A stretch of DNA of 64,000 bases, taken from contig NZ_CH902583.1 of assembly GCF_000152965.1 (NCBI RefSeq), positions 1,939,363 through 2,003,362 on the forward strand, given 5' to 3'. This DNA comes from Roseobacter sp. MED193. Lineage in GTDB: Bacteria > Pseudomonadota > Alphaproteobacteria > Rhodobacterales > Rhodobacteraceae. The position numbers were made by a program, and so were the translations under genes. Below the pieces are notes generated by a model, which was given only the letters and a program-made list of their open reading frames with translations, made no database searches and was not told the origin of the DNA. Of the stretch, positions 36,846 to 45,103 are shown piece after piece; the stretch's first letter is position 1, and every line of letters begins with the position of its first letter.

Positions 36846-37502
36846 TTAGGCAGTGGGAACGATGACAATCTCAACCCGGCGGTTCTGCGCCTTGCCTTCG
36901 GCGGTCAAGTTACTGGCCACGGGCTGGGATTCCCCGCGCCCAAAGGTCTGCAAGCGATTATAGGGAACGCCCCCCGCCTGAACCTGATCCGCCACGGTAT
37001 TGGCCCGCTGCTCTGACAATGTCTGGTTATAGCTTGCATCCCCATCACTATCGGTATGGCCAATCACCTGGACCGAGCTATTGGGATAACGCACGATGCT
37101 TTGGGCAACCTGACGCAAATCAGATTCCACCGCCGGAGAGATCGCTGCACTATCGCTGGCAAAGGTCAGATCATTGGGCAGGGACACAATCAGCCTATCG
37201 CCGGTATTGACGATGGTAATGCCATTGTTGGAGAGGCTCTCACGCAGCTCTGCCTCTTGTTTGTCCAGCTGGCTGCCAATGACACCGCCCAGCAGCGCCC
37301 CGGCAGCAGCCCCAGCGACCACCGCAGCACCCTTATTGCTGGAATTGGACAGCCCGGCCAATCCTGCACCCACAATCGCCCCAGCGATCAACCCGTTGCG
37401 TTCCTTTTCTCCGGGCTGGCGCAGCGCATCTGTATCGGTACAGGCGGTCAGCCCAAGGGTCGCGGCCAAGAGCCCTGCGCTGGAGATTTTCAAAACGGTC
37501 AC
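36846..37502 (-). CDS. OmpA family outer-membrane lipoprotein (YiaD-like)
   Basis: 218 residues. Lipobox 'LAATLGLTAC' gives lipidation at about Cys21. A glycine-zipper stretch ('IAGAIVGAGLAGLSN', 'AVVAGAAAGALLGGVIG') follows. The C-terminal OmpA domain contains 'QVIGHTDSDGDASYNQTLSEQRA', the peptidoglycan-binding Asp/Arg motif. It ties the outer membrane to the cell wall. Probably monocistronic with the terminator noted above. Confidence 0.92.
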   Translation of the reverse strand: MTVLKISSAGLLAATLGLTACTDTDALRQPGEKERNGLIAGAIVGAGLAGLSNSSNKGAAVVAGAAAGALLGGVIGSQLDKQEAELRESLSNNGITIVNTGDRLIVSLPNDLTFASDSAAISPAVESDLRQVAQSIVRYPNSSVQVIGHTDSDGDASYNQTLSEQRANTVADQVQAGGVPYNRLQTFGRGESQPVASNLTAEGKAQNRRVEIVIVPTA

Positions 37503-37634
37503 TGCGACACCTCTTTATCTGCTCATCGGTACAGGTTTTGCACCTTTCCTCCTATATCGGCGCTCGCGGCATCTGGCTCAAGCTCTTGCCTGCTCTCTTC
37601 GGCGAAATACTGCGCAAAACCCTGCCTTAGCCCC

Positions 37635-38501
37635 TCAGATCTCTGTTCCCTCGGGCTTTGGGCTGTCCGCGCGGGCCGCCTCATAGGCGAGCATGGCCCG
37701 TTTGACCGGCTGCCCCCAGTGATAGCCTCCCAATTCACCGGATTTCTTCAGCGCCCTGTGGCAGGGGATCAACCAGCTTACTGGATTGCGCCCCACCGCT
37801 GTCCCAACCGCCCGTACCGCCTTGGGCGATCCGATAGATTTCGCGATTTCTGAATAGCTGGTCACATGCCCATCAGGGATCGACAGCAGCGCCTCCCAAA
37901 CCTTGATCTGAAGCGGCGCACCGATCAGATGCAGGGCCGTTTCTCCCCTTTGAGCAAAGGCCGCGTCAACCAAGGGCCGTAACGCGGTAGGATCTTCGAT
38001 GAACTCCGCCTGTGGCCAACGGCTGCGCATATCAGCCAGTGTCGGCTCGGCACCTGTTTCCGCCGCAAAACCCAAGCCACAGATACCTTTGGACGTCCCC
38101 ATCACCAGAGCCAAACCAAAGGGACTGTCAAACCAGCCCCAGAAAATCTGCAAGCCCTGCCCTTTGCGGGCGTATTCACCGGGGCTCATCGCCTCCCAAC
38201 GTAAAAACAGATCATGCAAGCGGCCGGACCCAGAAAGCCCTACGGAATGCGCAGTTTCTAGGGTCGAAAATCGCTCACGGAGTAAAGCCTTAGCATGCCC
38301 CAGGCGGAGATATTGCTGATAGCGTTTGGGGGAGACTCCAACCCATGCCGAAAACAAGCGTTGAAAATGCGCCGGGCTCATATCCATATGGCCTGCGAGT
38401 TCCTCCAAAGACAGATCACCGCCCCCCGCATCAATCAATTCAATTGCACGGCGCATGACCCCGTAGTGGTAGCTTTGCTCGCCTGCTTGAATATTCATCA
38501 C
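37635..38501 (-). CDS. AraC-HTH/O6-alkylguanine-DNA alkyltransferase (Ada-like, lacking the N-terminal Zn domain)
   Basis: 288 residues. Residues 1-110 form an AraC-type helix-turn-helix ('LSLEELAGHMDMSPAHFQRLFSAWVGVSPK' region). Residues 115-275 are the methyltransferase, with Cys247 in the active-site motif 'IPCHR' and 'GSPKAVRAVGTAVGRNP' before it. It transfers alkyl groups from O6-alkylguanine to its own cysteine. The N-terminal methylphosphotriester-accepting Cys domain of E. coli Ada is absent, so regulation by that route is not expected. ATG or the adjacent second ATG could be used. Confidence 0.9.
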   Translation of the reverse strand: MMNIQAGEQSYHYGVMRRAIELIDAGGGDLSLEELAGHMDMSPAHFQRLFSAWVGVSPKRYQQYLRLGHAKALLRERFSTLETAHSVGLSGSGRLHDLFLRWEAMSPGEYARKGQGLQIFWGWFDSPFGLALVMGTSKGICGLGFAAETGAEPTLADMRSRWPQAEFIEDPTALRPLVDAAFAQRGETALHLIGAPLQIKVWEALLSIPDGHVTSYSEIAKSIGSPKAVRAVGTAVGRNPVSWLIPCHRALKKSGELGGYHWGQPVKRAMLAYEAARADSPKPEGTEI

Positions 38502-38701
38502 CGCGCCTTTCTGCTCTGACGTTTGGCCCTCACCATACGGCCATCAAGGTCCCGCCAGCGACCCGAAACTTGCGAGAACTTCCAACCTCAACCCGTTAGC
38601 TGGCCAGGGCTGTGGCTAAAGAACCAGCTGGAAAGCCATTGTAAACCGCGCTGATGCTTTGTCATTGCAGGACGTGACCCAAAACGGCAATAAGATCCGC
38701 A

Positions 38702-39346
38702 ATGGCTAAGCAACTCGATTATCACACCATCCGCGAGATCTTTTCGCGGTTTCAGGCAGCAGAACCAGAGCCCAAGGGCGAACTGGAGCATGTCAATGTC
38801 TACACCCTGGTGGTGGCTGTTGCCCTGTCGGCGCAGGCCACCGATGCCGGGGTGAACAAGGCAACGCGGGCGCTGTTCAAAATCGCCGATACACCGCAAA
38901 AGATGCTGGATCTTGGCATCGAGGGCGTCACCGAACATATCAAGACCATCGGATTGTTCCGACAAAAGGCCAAGAATGTCATCAAACTCAGCCAGATTTT
39001 GGTGGATGACTATGGTGGCGAAGTACCAAACTCCAGAGCCGCGCTGCAATCGCTACCCGGAGTTGGCCGCAAGACCGCCAATGTGGTTTTGAACATGTGG
39101 TGGCATCAGCCCGCCCAGGCCGTCGACACCCATATCTTTCGGGTTGGCAACCGGTCCGGTATTGCACCGGGCAAGGACGTCGATGCGGTGGAACGTGCCG
39201 TCGAGGACAATATCCCTGCTGATTTCCAGCAACATGCACATCATTGGCTGATCCTGCATGGCCGCTATCACTGCAAGGCGCGCAAGCCCCTGTGTGGCAC
39301 CTGCCTGATCCGCGATCTCTGTCAATATGAGGACAAGAACTTATGA
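38702..39346 (+). CDS. nth: Endonuclease III Nth
   Basis: 214 residues. Base-excision glycosylase/AP-lyase for oxidised pyrimidines. The helix-hairpin-helix 'LPGVGRKTANVVL' carries the catalytic Lys; the catalytic Asp is in 'AVDTHIFRVGNR'. The C-terminal [4Fe-4S] motif C-x6-C-x2-C-x5-C is intact. The stop overlaps the start of the sugar kinase gene by 4 bp. Confidence 0.95.
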   Translation: MAKQLDYHTIREIFSRFQAAEPEPKGELEHVNVYTLVVAVALSAQATDAGVNKATRALFKIADTPQKMLDLGIEGVTEHIKTIGLFRQKAKNVIKLSQILVDDYGGEVPNSRAALQSLPGVGRKTANVVLNMWWHQPAQAVDTHIFRVGNRSGIAPGKDVDAVERAVEDNIPADFQQHAHHWLILHGRYHCKARKPLCGTCLIRDLCQYEDKNL

Positions 39347-40332
39347 AAACCTACCAAATCGTTGGCATCGGCAATGCGGTTGTCGACGTGATCTCGCAAA
39401 ACAACGACGACTTTCTCGCCCATATGGGGATCGAGAAAGGCATCATGCAGTTGATTGAACGGGATCGTGGCGAAGTCCTTTATGCCGCCATGGACAATCG
39501 GGTACAAACCCCGGGTGGCTCGGTCGCCAATACCATCGCTGGTGCCGGTGCCCTAGGCCTGGACGCCGCCTTTATTGGACGCGTCCATGATGACGCCCTG
39601 GGGCATTTCTACGCTGATGCTATGAACGAAGAGGGGGTCGATTTTGTCAATCCACCGGTTAAGGGCGGCGAACTGCCAACCTCGCGTTCAATGATCTTTG
39701 TTTCGCCCGACGGGGAACGCTCAATGAACACCTATCTGGGCATCTCGTCAGAGCTGAGCAGCCAGGATGTACCCGATGAAGTGGCCGGTAACGCTCAGAT
39801 TATGTTCCTGGAAGGCTACCTTTTTGACAAAGACAAGGGGAAGTCGGCCTTTATGGAAGCGGCCCGCGACTGCCGCAAAGGCGGCGGCAAATCCGGCATC
39901 GCCATTTCGGACCCTTTCTGTGTCGAACGGCACAGGACGGATTTCTTGTCGCTGATCGAGAATGACCTGGATTTTGTCATCGGCAATGAAGACGAAATCA
40001 AATCCCTGTTTGAGACCGATGATCTCGAAGTGGGCCTCGCCAAGACCAGCGCAATCTGCCCACTGGTGGTCTGTACCCGGTCCGGTGATGGCGTCACAGT
40101 GATCGGAGACGGCACCCGGATCGACGTGCCTGTCACCAAGGTGGTGCCCGTGGATGCAACTGGGGCCGGTGATCAATTTGCGGCCGGCTTCCTGTTTGGT
40201 CTGGCCACAGGGCGGGATCTTGAGACCTGTGCGAAGATCGGCAATATCTGCGCTGCTGAAGTCATCAGCCATATTGGCCCGCGTCCTGAGACCAATATGC
40301 AGGATCTGCTGCGCGAGGCAGGCCTACTGTAG
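39343..40332 (+). CDS. PfkB family carbohydrate (adenosine-type) kinase
   Basis: 329 residues. The ribokinase-family signature is 'VDATGAGDQFAAGFLFGLA' (DATGAGD anion hole and catalytic Asp), and 'PGGSVANTIAGAGALG' is the N-terminal substrate motif. The sequence is of the type often labelled adenosine kinase in Alphaproteobacteria. Translationally coupled to nth. Substrate specificity is inferred from similarity only. Confidence 0.88.
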   Translation: MKTYQIVGIGNAVVDVISQNNDDFLAHMGIEKGIMQLIERDRGEVLYAAMDNRVQTPGGSVANTIAGAGALGLDAAFIGRVHDDALGHFYADAMNEEGVDFVNPPVKGGELPTSRSMIFVSPDGERSMNTYLGISSELSSQDVPDEVAGNAQIMFLEGYLFDKDKGKSAFMEAARDCRKGGGKSGIAISDPFCVERHRTDFLSLIENDLDFVIGNEDEIKSLFETDDLEVGLAKTSAICPLVVCTRSGDGVTVIGDGTRIDVPVTKVVPVDATGAGDQFAAGFLFGLATGRDLETCAKIGNICAAEVISHIGPRPETNMQDLLREAGLL

Positions 40333-40419
40333 ACGAAGCCTCGAGCTCCAAGAGGGCGCTCCCGCCCCTCGCCCTTCTCGCCGATGGCGGGCGGGGCTCC
40401 CAAACCCAGTGCGTTTCCT

Positions 40420-40920
40420 TTAGCTGCCCGCCTGCTCCACTGCAGCCTGAGCCCGAGATAGCAAGGTTTTGAAAGCTCTCCGCTCTTCCTCTGGCATAGC
40501 TGCAAGCATGCGCTCCTGCGTGACAACATGATCCTCTACCACCTGATCAATTAGATCCAGGCCCGCTGGGCTAAGCTCAATCAAAAAGCTGCGGCTGTCT
40601 TCGGGGTTGAGCTGACGTAGGACCAGGCCATCCGCCTCGAGGCGTGCAATACGGTTTGTCATAGTTCCAGAGGCAACCATAGTCGCCTTCAGCAGCTCCC
40701 CTGGTGACAGCTGATACGGAGCCCCTGCACGCCGCAGGGTCGCAAGCACGTCAAATTTTGCGGCATTCAATCCAAAACGGGCAAAGGTCTGCTGCATGCC
40801 CTCCTGGTAAGCCATGTACAACCGTGCCACCCGACCAATGATCCCCATCGCGCTGACATTCAGATCGGGCCGTTCACGCGTCCATTGGTCAATGATAAAG
40901 TCTACATGATCCATGCACAT
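40420..40920 (-). CDS. MarR family transcriptional regulator
   Basis: 166 residues from ATG 40920; a second ATG at 40914 is also possible. The longer frame back to 40986 runs through the operator and is unlikely. Winged-helix features: 'LSPGELLKATMVASGTMTNRIARLEADGLV' is the recognition helix region and 'DSRSFLIELSPAGLDLI' the wing. It is divergent from a DMT transporter gene. Two palindromes between them mark it as the probable repressor of both. Confidence 0.88.
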   Translation of the reverse strand: MCMDHVDFIIDQWTRERPDLNVSAMGIIGRVARLYMAYQEGMQQTFARFGLNAAKFDVLATLRRAGAPYQLSPGELLKATMVASGTMTNRIARLEADGLVLRQLNPEDSRSFLIELSPAGLDLIDQVVEDHVVTQERMLAAMPEEERRAFKTLLSRAQAAVEQAGS

Positions 40921-40935
40921 AGCCTGTTCACTAAA

Positions 40936-40979
40936 TATCTTGATGTCAAGACAAACACATATATCTTGACGTCGAGATA
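40936..40979. promoter_or_regulatory. Two MarR-type operator palindromes
   Basis: TATCTTGATGTCAAGACA (40936-40953) and TATCTTGACGTCGAGATA (40962-40979) are imperfect 18-bp palindromes of the same sequence, 26 bp centre to centre. They fill the gap between the divergent marR and DMT transporter genes. The form matches operators bound by MarR dimers. Confidence 0.8.
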
Positions 40980-40999
40980 AATACATGGAGACTCACGAC

Positions 41000-41872
41000 A
41001 TGGCCCGCTTGGATTTGTTTTACACCGCGCTTGCCCCGGCAATTTGGGGCAGCAGCTACATCGTGACCACCAGCCTGCTGCCGGGCCAATCTCCCCTATT
41101 GGTCGCCCTGCTACGCGCCCTGCCTGCCGGGCTGATCCTCTTGCTGCTTGTGCGCCAATTGCCGCCACTGAGCTGGATACCAAAACTGTTGATACTAGCC
41201 ATGCTCAACTTTTCCCTGTTCTGGACCCTGCTCTTTGTCTCAGCCTACCGTCTGCCAGGAGGCGTCGCGGCAACCCTGGGAGCAACGCAGCCGCTGCTGG
41301 TGGTGTTTCTTTCGGCCTATGCGCTGAAAACGCCGATGAGGCCAGCTGCTCTTTTGGCCGGCAGCCTTGGCATCATAGGCGTTGCCCTCTTGGTTCTCAC
41401 TCCGGAGGCAAAACTTGACATGTGGGGCGCCATCGCCGGACTTGGCGGCGCTGCATCCATGGCGGCAGGCGTAGTCTTGACCCGCAAATGGCAGCCACCC
41501 GTGCCACCACTCACCCTTACTGCCTGGCAATTGACGGCAGGTGGGGTGCTGTTGGTCCCCTTTGCGGCTCCAAACCTCTTAGATATCCTCTCGCTTACCG
41601 GAGCCAACCTCTTGGGCCTCGCCTATATGAGCTTGGTTGGCGGTGCCCTGACCTATATCCTGTGGTTTCGCGGCATTGCACGGATCGAGCCTGCCAAAGT
41701 CTCACTCCTGGGTGTGCTGAGCCCGCTCACGGCGGTTATCCTGGGATGGGTATTGCTGGCGCAAAGCCTAACTCAGATGCAGTTTATAGGAGCCGCCCTT
41801 GCCCTGTTCAGCCTTTGGCTGGGACAGACAGATCTGAGCCTGAAATCCATAGGGCCCCGGTCTTCCGCCTAG
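41000..41872 (+). CDS. EamA/DMT family transporter under MarR control
   Basis: 290 residues from ATG 41000, which has GGAG 9 bp upstream; an ATG at 40985 would add 5 residues and abut the operator. Ten hydrophobic helices, two EamA halves, starting 'YTALAPAIWGSSYIVTTSLLP'. The arrangement with a divergent MarR regulator suggests efflux of a small toxic or signalling molecule that is the MarR ligand. It overlaps the convergent acyltransferase gene by 4 bp. Confidence 0.88.
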   Translation: MARLDLFYTALAPAIWGSSYIVTTSLLPGQSPLLVALLRALPAGLILLLLVRQLPPLSWIPKLLILAMLNFSLFWTLLFVSAYRLPGGVAATLGATQPLLVVFLSAYALKTPMRPAALLAGSLGIIGVALLVLTPEAKLDMWGAIAGLGGAASMAAGVVLTRKWQPPVPPLTLTAWQLTAGGVLLVPFAAPNLLDILSLTGANLLGLAYMSLVGGALTYILWFRGIARIEPAKVSLLGVLSPLTAVILGWVLLAQSLTQMQFIGAALALFSLWLGQTDLSLKSIGPRSSA

Positions 41873-42570
41873 GTTCCGTTTTCATCCTGGCCGCGCCCTA
41901 CAGCCCGATCTGCACGATCTGTGATCTCATCCAATGAGGCCTGCAAACTCATCCGGAGGACTTCCGCCTCTTCTTCACTTGGCTTCTTAGGAACCACATC
42001 TGTCCACTCCTGACAGATCAGGACCCCGCGCGAAAAGGGCAAAGGCAACATCTGTTTGTCCCAGGTCGGAAGCTTCAACACATGCCGTTCAGCAAAGGCC
42101 ACGGTAAAAACCCGACAGCCAGTCATGCGCGCCCAAGTGATTGGCACCCCAGATGAAACCCGCGCCGGGCCGCGGGGTCCATCCGCAGCAATGCCAATAG
42201 AACACCCAGATTTAGTGCGCCGCAACACTTCGCGCGACAAGGCGACATGACGTTTATGGCTCGACATCGGGATGGTCTCGAAGCCCAATCGAACCAGGAT
42301 CTGCCCAGCCAATCGACCTGCGCGGGCAGCCGATGTTAGCGCGCAGATTGGGCCCAAAGAAGTGTCGAACAGATAAGGCGCCATAATAAGGCGTTGGTGC
42401 CAGAGCACAAAGATCACAGGCTCGCCTCTTGCAACGGCAGCATCCATCTCCGCACAGCCGGACCTCTGCCAGCGAGATGTTTTATATGCGAAGGCAACGT
42501 AGCCTGCAAAAAACGCCTCAATCATTCGATTGAAGCGGGGGCTGTCAGCTATTTTTTTGCGCAAGCTCAA
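41869..42570 (-). CDS. Lysophospholipid acyltransferase family protein (DUF374)
   Basis: 233 residues. The DUF374/LPLAT pattern is visible: 'PVIFVLWHQRLIMAPYLF' with the catalytic His of the HxxxxD-type motif (about residue 58) and 'SIGIAADGPRGPARVSSG' (about residues 123-140). These enzymes move acyl chains in lipid A or phospholipid assembly. It is the last chromosomal core gene before the tRNA-Trp and the accessory region. Confidence 0.8.
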   Translation of the reverse strand: MSLRKKIADSPRFNRMIEAFFAGYVAFAYKTSRWQRSGCAEMDAAVARGEPVIFVLWHQRLIMAPYLFDTSLGPICALTSAARAGRLAGQILVRLGFETIPMSSHKRHVALSREVLRRTKSGCSIGIAADGPRGPARVSSGVPITWARMTGCRVFTVAFAERHVLKLPTWDKQMLPLPFSRGVLICQEWTDVVPKKPSEEEAEVLRMSLQASLDEITDRADRAVGRGQDENGT

Positions 42571-42712
42571 TAGAGGATCCCTTTTTTACTTGTCATAGAA
42601 TACAGAACTCGCGAGATCCAGCCTGGTTACTACGTCGCGAAAAAAGCAACGCCTTTCTGATGATTTCCCTCTTGCGAGTCAGCCGGAGGTGCCTTAGTTA
42701 AACCGGCATTGC

Positions 42713-42788
42713 AGGGGTATAGCTCAGTTGGTAGAGCGACGGTCTCCAAAACCGTAGGTCTCGGGTTCGAACCCTGATGCCCCTGCCA
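42713..42788 (+). tRNA. tRNA-Trp (anticodon CCA)
   Basis: A full cloverleaf: acceptor AGGGGTA / TGCCCCT, D arm with AGCTCAGTTGGTAGAGC, anticodon stem ACGGT / ACCGT around the loop CTCCAAA, T arm CGGGTTCGAACCC, discriminator G and encoded CCA. The 3' end is followed directly by an integrase remnant, so this tRNA has served as an integration site. Confidence 0.97.
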
Positions 42789-42856
42789 GTAAAATCAAGG
42801 ACTTGATGTCCTGTTCATTCTTCCCCAAAAATGGTTTCCCACAAAGTTTCCCACGG

Positions 42857-43814
42857 TCACGTTTTGTTTTTGTTCTGTTCTCGCAGTGCTTGCGCCTGCT
42901 TAGCGAGGACTTTTTGACTCGCACCGCGTGAATACTTCTGGATCATCGACAAACTTTTGTGGCCAGTAGTGGCGGCGATTTGGTGGTCGGTACACCCAGC
43001 CTCTGCCAACTCACCTGCCACTGGGGCTATGGGCGTTCCTTTCCCTGTTCCGTCTTCGCTGGCGTCAAACCCTTCGCCTCGCAGAGTGTGTGTGGCTGAC
43101 ATAATCGGGACGAGGCCGTCGGAGGTGTCAACATCCATCCCATATGGGCGGTCGCCCCCAGTTCTGTTTCCCCCAGCCCTCATGGTGGGTGCGATTCCAA
43201 TTGGGTATTCGCGACCGCCTCCCAGGCCTTCTGAAGCACCCGTGGTAGAGTCTTGCCCCTCTTCGCGGCGCTGCGGAGAATCCCCGCGCATGCGGTCGAG
43301 CTCAAGTAGTATCGCTGCGGGATCAATGCAGTTTCCAAAGTCGATGACAACAAACACGCGACGGCGACGCTGCGCCACTCCGAATCATTGGGCGTCGAGA
43401 ACGGCCCAAGCCGCCCGTGCCCGCGGCCCCTGCACCATACCTTCACCGGGCCAGCTGCCGTCTCCTGGTGACTGCAGGGCATTCACTGCGCCGACAAGTC
43501 AGTCCTGCCAAGAAGCACCCAAAGGCGTTTCCTTCGTCGCTGAGGACACCAGGGACGTTTTCCCAGATGACTGCGCGTTTTCCATCAGGTCGAGCAGCGA
43601 CGAGTTCATGTGAGATTGCCGCGGGCGTCTGCAGTGCCTTTGCGAAGGCCAGCTACGGAAAAGGACTGGCAGGGAGTGCCGGCCACCAGAAGGTTAGGCA
43701 GGGTGCACGCGCAGTGCCCATAAAGCTCCATTCCATGGTCTCAATGGACCGATCTCTGAACTCTTGGATTAGCGTCTTGCCGAAGAGGTCCAACGCACTT
43801 GTTTCTGTCATCAT
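42857..43814 (-). pseudogene. Decayed phage-type cytosine-5 DNA methyltransferase fused to an integrase C-terminus
   Basis: Reading leftwards from 43814, pieces of a C5 methyltransferase appear in three frames: catalytic 'AGTPCQSFSVAGLRKGTADA', then 'IWENVPGVLSDEGNAFG', then 'LQSPGDGSWPGEGMVQGPRA', then after an in-frame TGA near 43383 'FGVAQRRRRVFVVIDFGNC'. At least two frameshifts and one stop break it. The last open piece (43378-42857) runs in frame from 'DASEDGTGKGTPIAPVA' into 'GCTDHQIAATTGHKSLSMIQ', the tail of a tyrosine recombinase. This junction is a deletion scar joining the two ends of a lost prophage or island next to tRNA-Trp. Confidence 0.8.
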
Positions 43815-43839
43815 TGAACCCCCAGAATGTCTATAGGCA

Positions 43840-44070
43840 TTAGAGCATATTTTTTCGCAAGCGAACTAGAGAGCACGCAATCAGCTCTCTAGCTTGGGTG
43901 CGGGTCGGACCGCCCGATTCAACGGCTCCCACAGAAACACGCGTGTTTTCACGCTTAGTATTTGATCGACCATCCAGGTGCAGTTCTCTAAATGTACGAA
44001 ATCGCCACACGGAAAATGGCTTAACTGGGATCACCTCGGCCCAGATTTCATCTTCATTCAGAAGCTCCAA
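43840..44070 (-). CDS. Possible small island ORF of unknown function
   Basis: 76 codons, just upstream of the methyltransferase remnant and on the same strand. The start 'MELLNEDEIWAEVIPVKPF' looks protein-like, and the frame is rich in Arg, Glu and Thr. No family is recognised and no strong ribosome site is seen. It may be another broken piece of the lost element. Confidence 0.3.
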   Translation of the reverse strand: MELLNEDEIWAEVIPVKPFSVWRFRTFRELHLDGRSNTKRENTRVSVGAVESGGPTRTQARELIACSLVRLRKNML

Positions 44071-44297
44071 CCTCTGTTCCAGCCCGTTGGTATCAACCCA
44101 ACGGCCCGACCGGACGCAAACATCCCGGCTCAGGGGCTGCGTATTCTACTGACGCTCCCTCAGGCGGGTCTCTATTTTGGGTTTTAGGATTTGAAGCTCG
44201 TGTTTTGATGTTATGAGCGTGGGGAGGTGAAGAGGTTAATCAATTGATGCTGTTGGTCAATTGTATTTTGATGGGTCTGTGTTGACCTTTTCCGACC

Positions 44298-44345
44298 TGG
44301 TTGCGGGAGTAGGATTTGAACCTACGACCTTCAGGTTATGAGTCG
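44298..44345 (-). other. 3' half of a tRNA-Met (attachment-site scar)
   Basis: On the minus strand the sequence from the anticodon loop CTCATAA to the terminal CCA of a Met-type tRNA is intact, with the T arm GTAGG-TTCAAAT-CCTAC and 3' CCCGCAACCA. No D arm or 5' acceptor strand precedes it, and the anticodon 5' stem cannot pair. Such 3' halves are left as attR/attL when islands insert into a tRNA gene. The sequence is therefore mobile-element junction DNA, not a functional tRNA. Confidence 0.8.
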
Positions 44346-45103
44346 TAACCCTTTGATTTTGATTTATTATTTTAAATCAAGCACTTAACCGATAAGCCTT
44401 TGTTTTCATTCAATCTGTTCACCGACTTCCACCGACATTGGGTGCGTTGAGACGCTTTGAGATGTAGGCAAACAGACGTTGAGTGGTTGACGTGGTGTTG
44501 ACGTAAACCATCGCGATTATAATCGCAATATCGCTCTCTGACGGCCCCATGGACCGGCCATTTTGACGACGAACTGGCCCGTTTCCATCAAATTCCTGAG
44601 CACAAAGCGCGGAGCATCATGTGGCGGACCACAATGCGGGGAAGCTCACCCGAAACCCATGGCGCGCATGGGCCTAATGAAGCGTCTATAGCGCCCCGGC
44701 TGGCCCGCCAACCCGGTTTCCGGAATTCATTCCGCGCTTATGAGTTCCGGGTTCTTATTGAATTCCGGCGGCAGTGACTTGGTCACAGGGCGCGGCTTGT
44801 GCCGCAGTATTGAAGTAAACTTAGCCAGAGCAGCATCGTGATCGGCCCAGAGCAGTCATTCAATCCGTCCAGCTTGCCGCAGCGCAGCTACCAAGAAAGA
44901 TCCGTCAGATGAAGCGTAGAAATCCTGCAAGGACGGCGGCGTCGCCCACGCGGTATTGCCCTTCTGACGGCAACAGGATCTGCGTTTCCCAGAGGGGCTG
45001 CCAAATTCTGTCATCTGTGGTGGAACCGATTTAGACGTACGCTGTGGGTTGCGAAATTACTGAATGCCGATACCATCTTCGCGGCAGAATGCGTGGTGGG
45101 GAA
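44346..45103. other. Gene-free accessory stretch with 69-bp repeat copy A
   Basis: About 760 bp without a credible gene. It contains one conspicuous element at 44710-44778 (see separate entry). The rest looks like degraded mobile DNA. I found no complete transposase or tRNA. Confidence 0.5.
44710..44778 (+). repeat. 69-bp direct repeat, copy A (left)
   Basis: It matches 58682-58750 at 59 of 69 positions, same length and orientation, no gaps. Inside are three inverted versions of one motif: CCGGAATTCAT, ATGAGTTCCGG and TGAATTCCGG. The pair brackets the 14-kb catabolic region, and copy B lies just upstream of an integrase gene. Confidence 0.8.

Noticed and set aside
43417-43836. 139-residue plus-strand frame
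   Set aside because: It is antisense to the recognisable methyltransferase remnant with 'PCQSFSVAG' and 'ENVPGVL'.
44298-44345. Functional tRNA-Met gene
   Set aside because: Only the 3' half is present; the D arm and 5' acceptor strand are missing and the anticodon stem cannot form.
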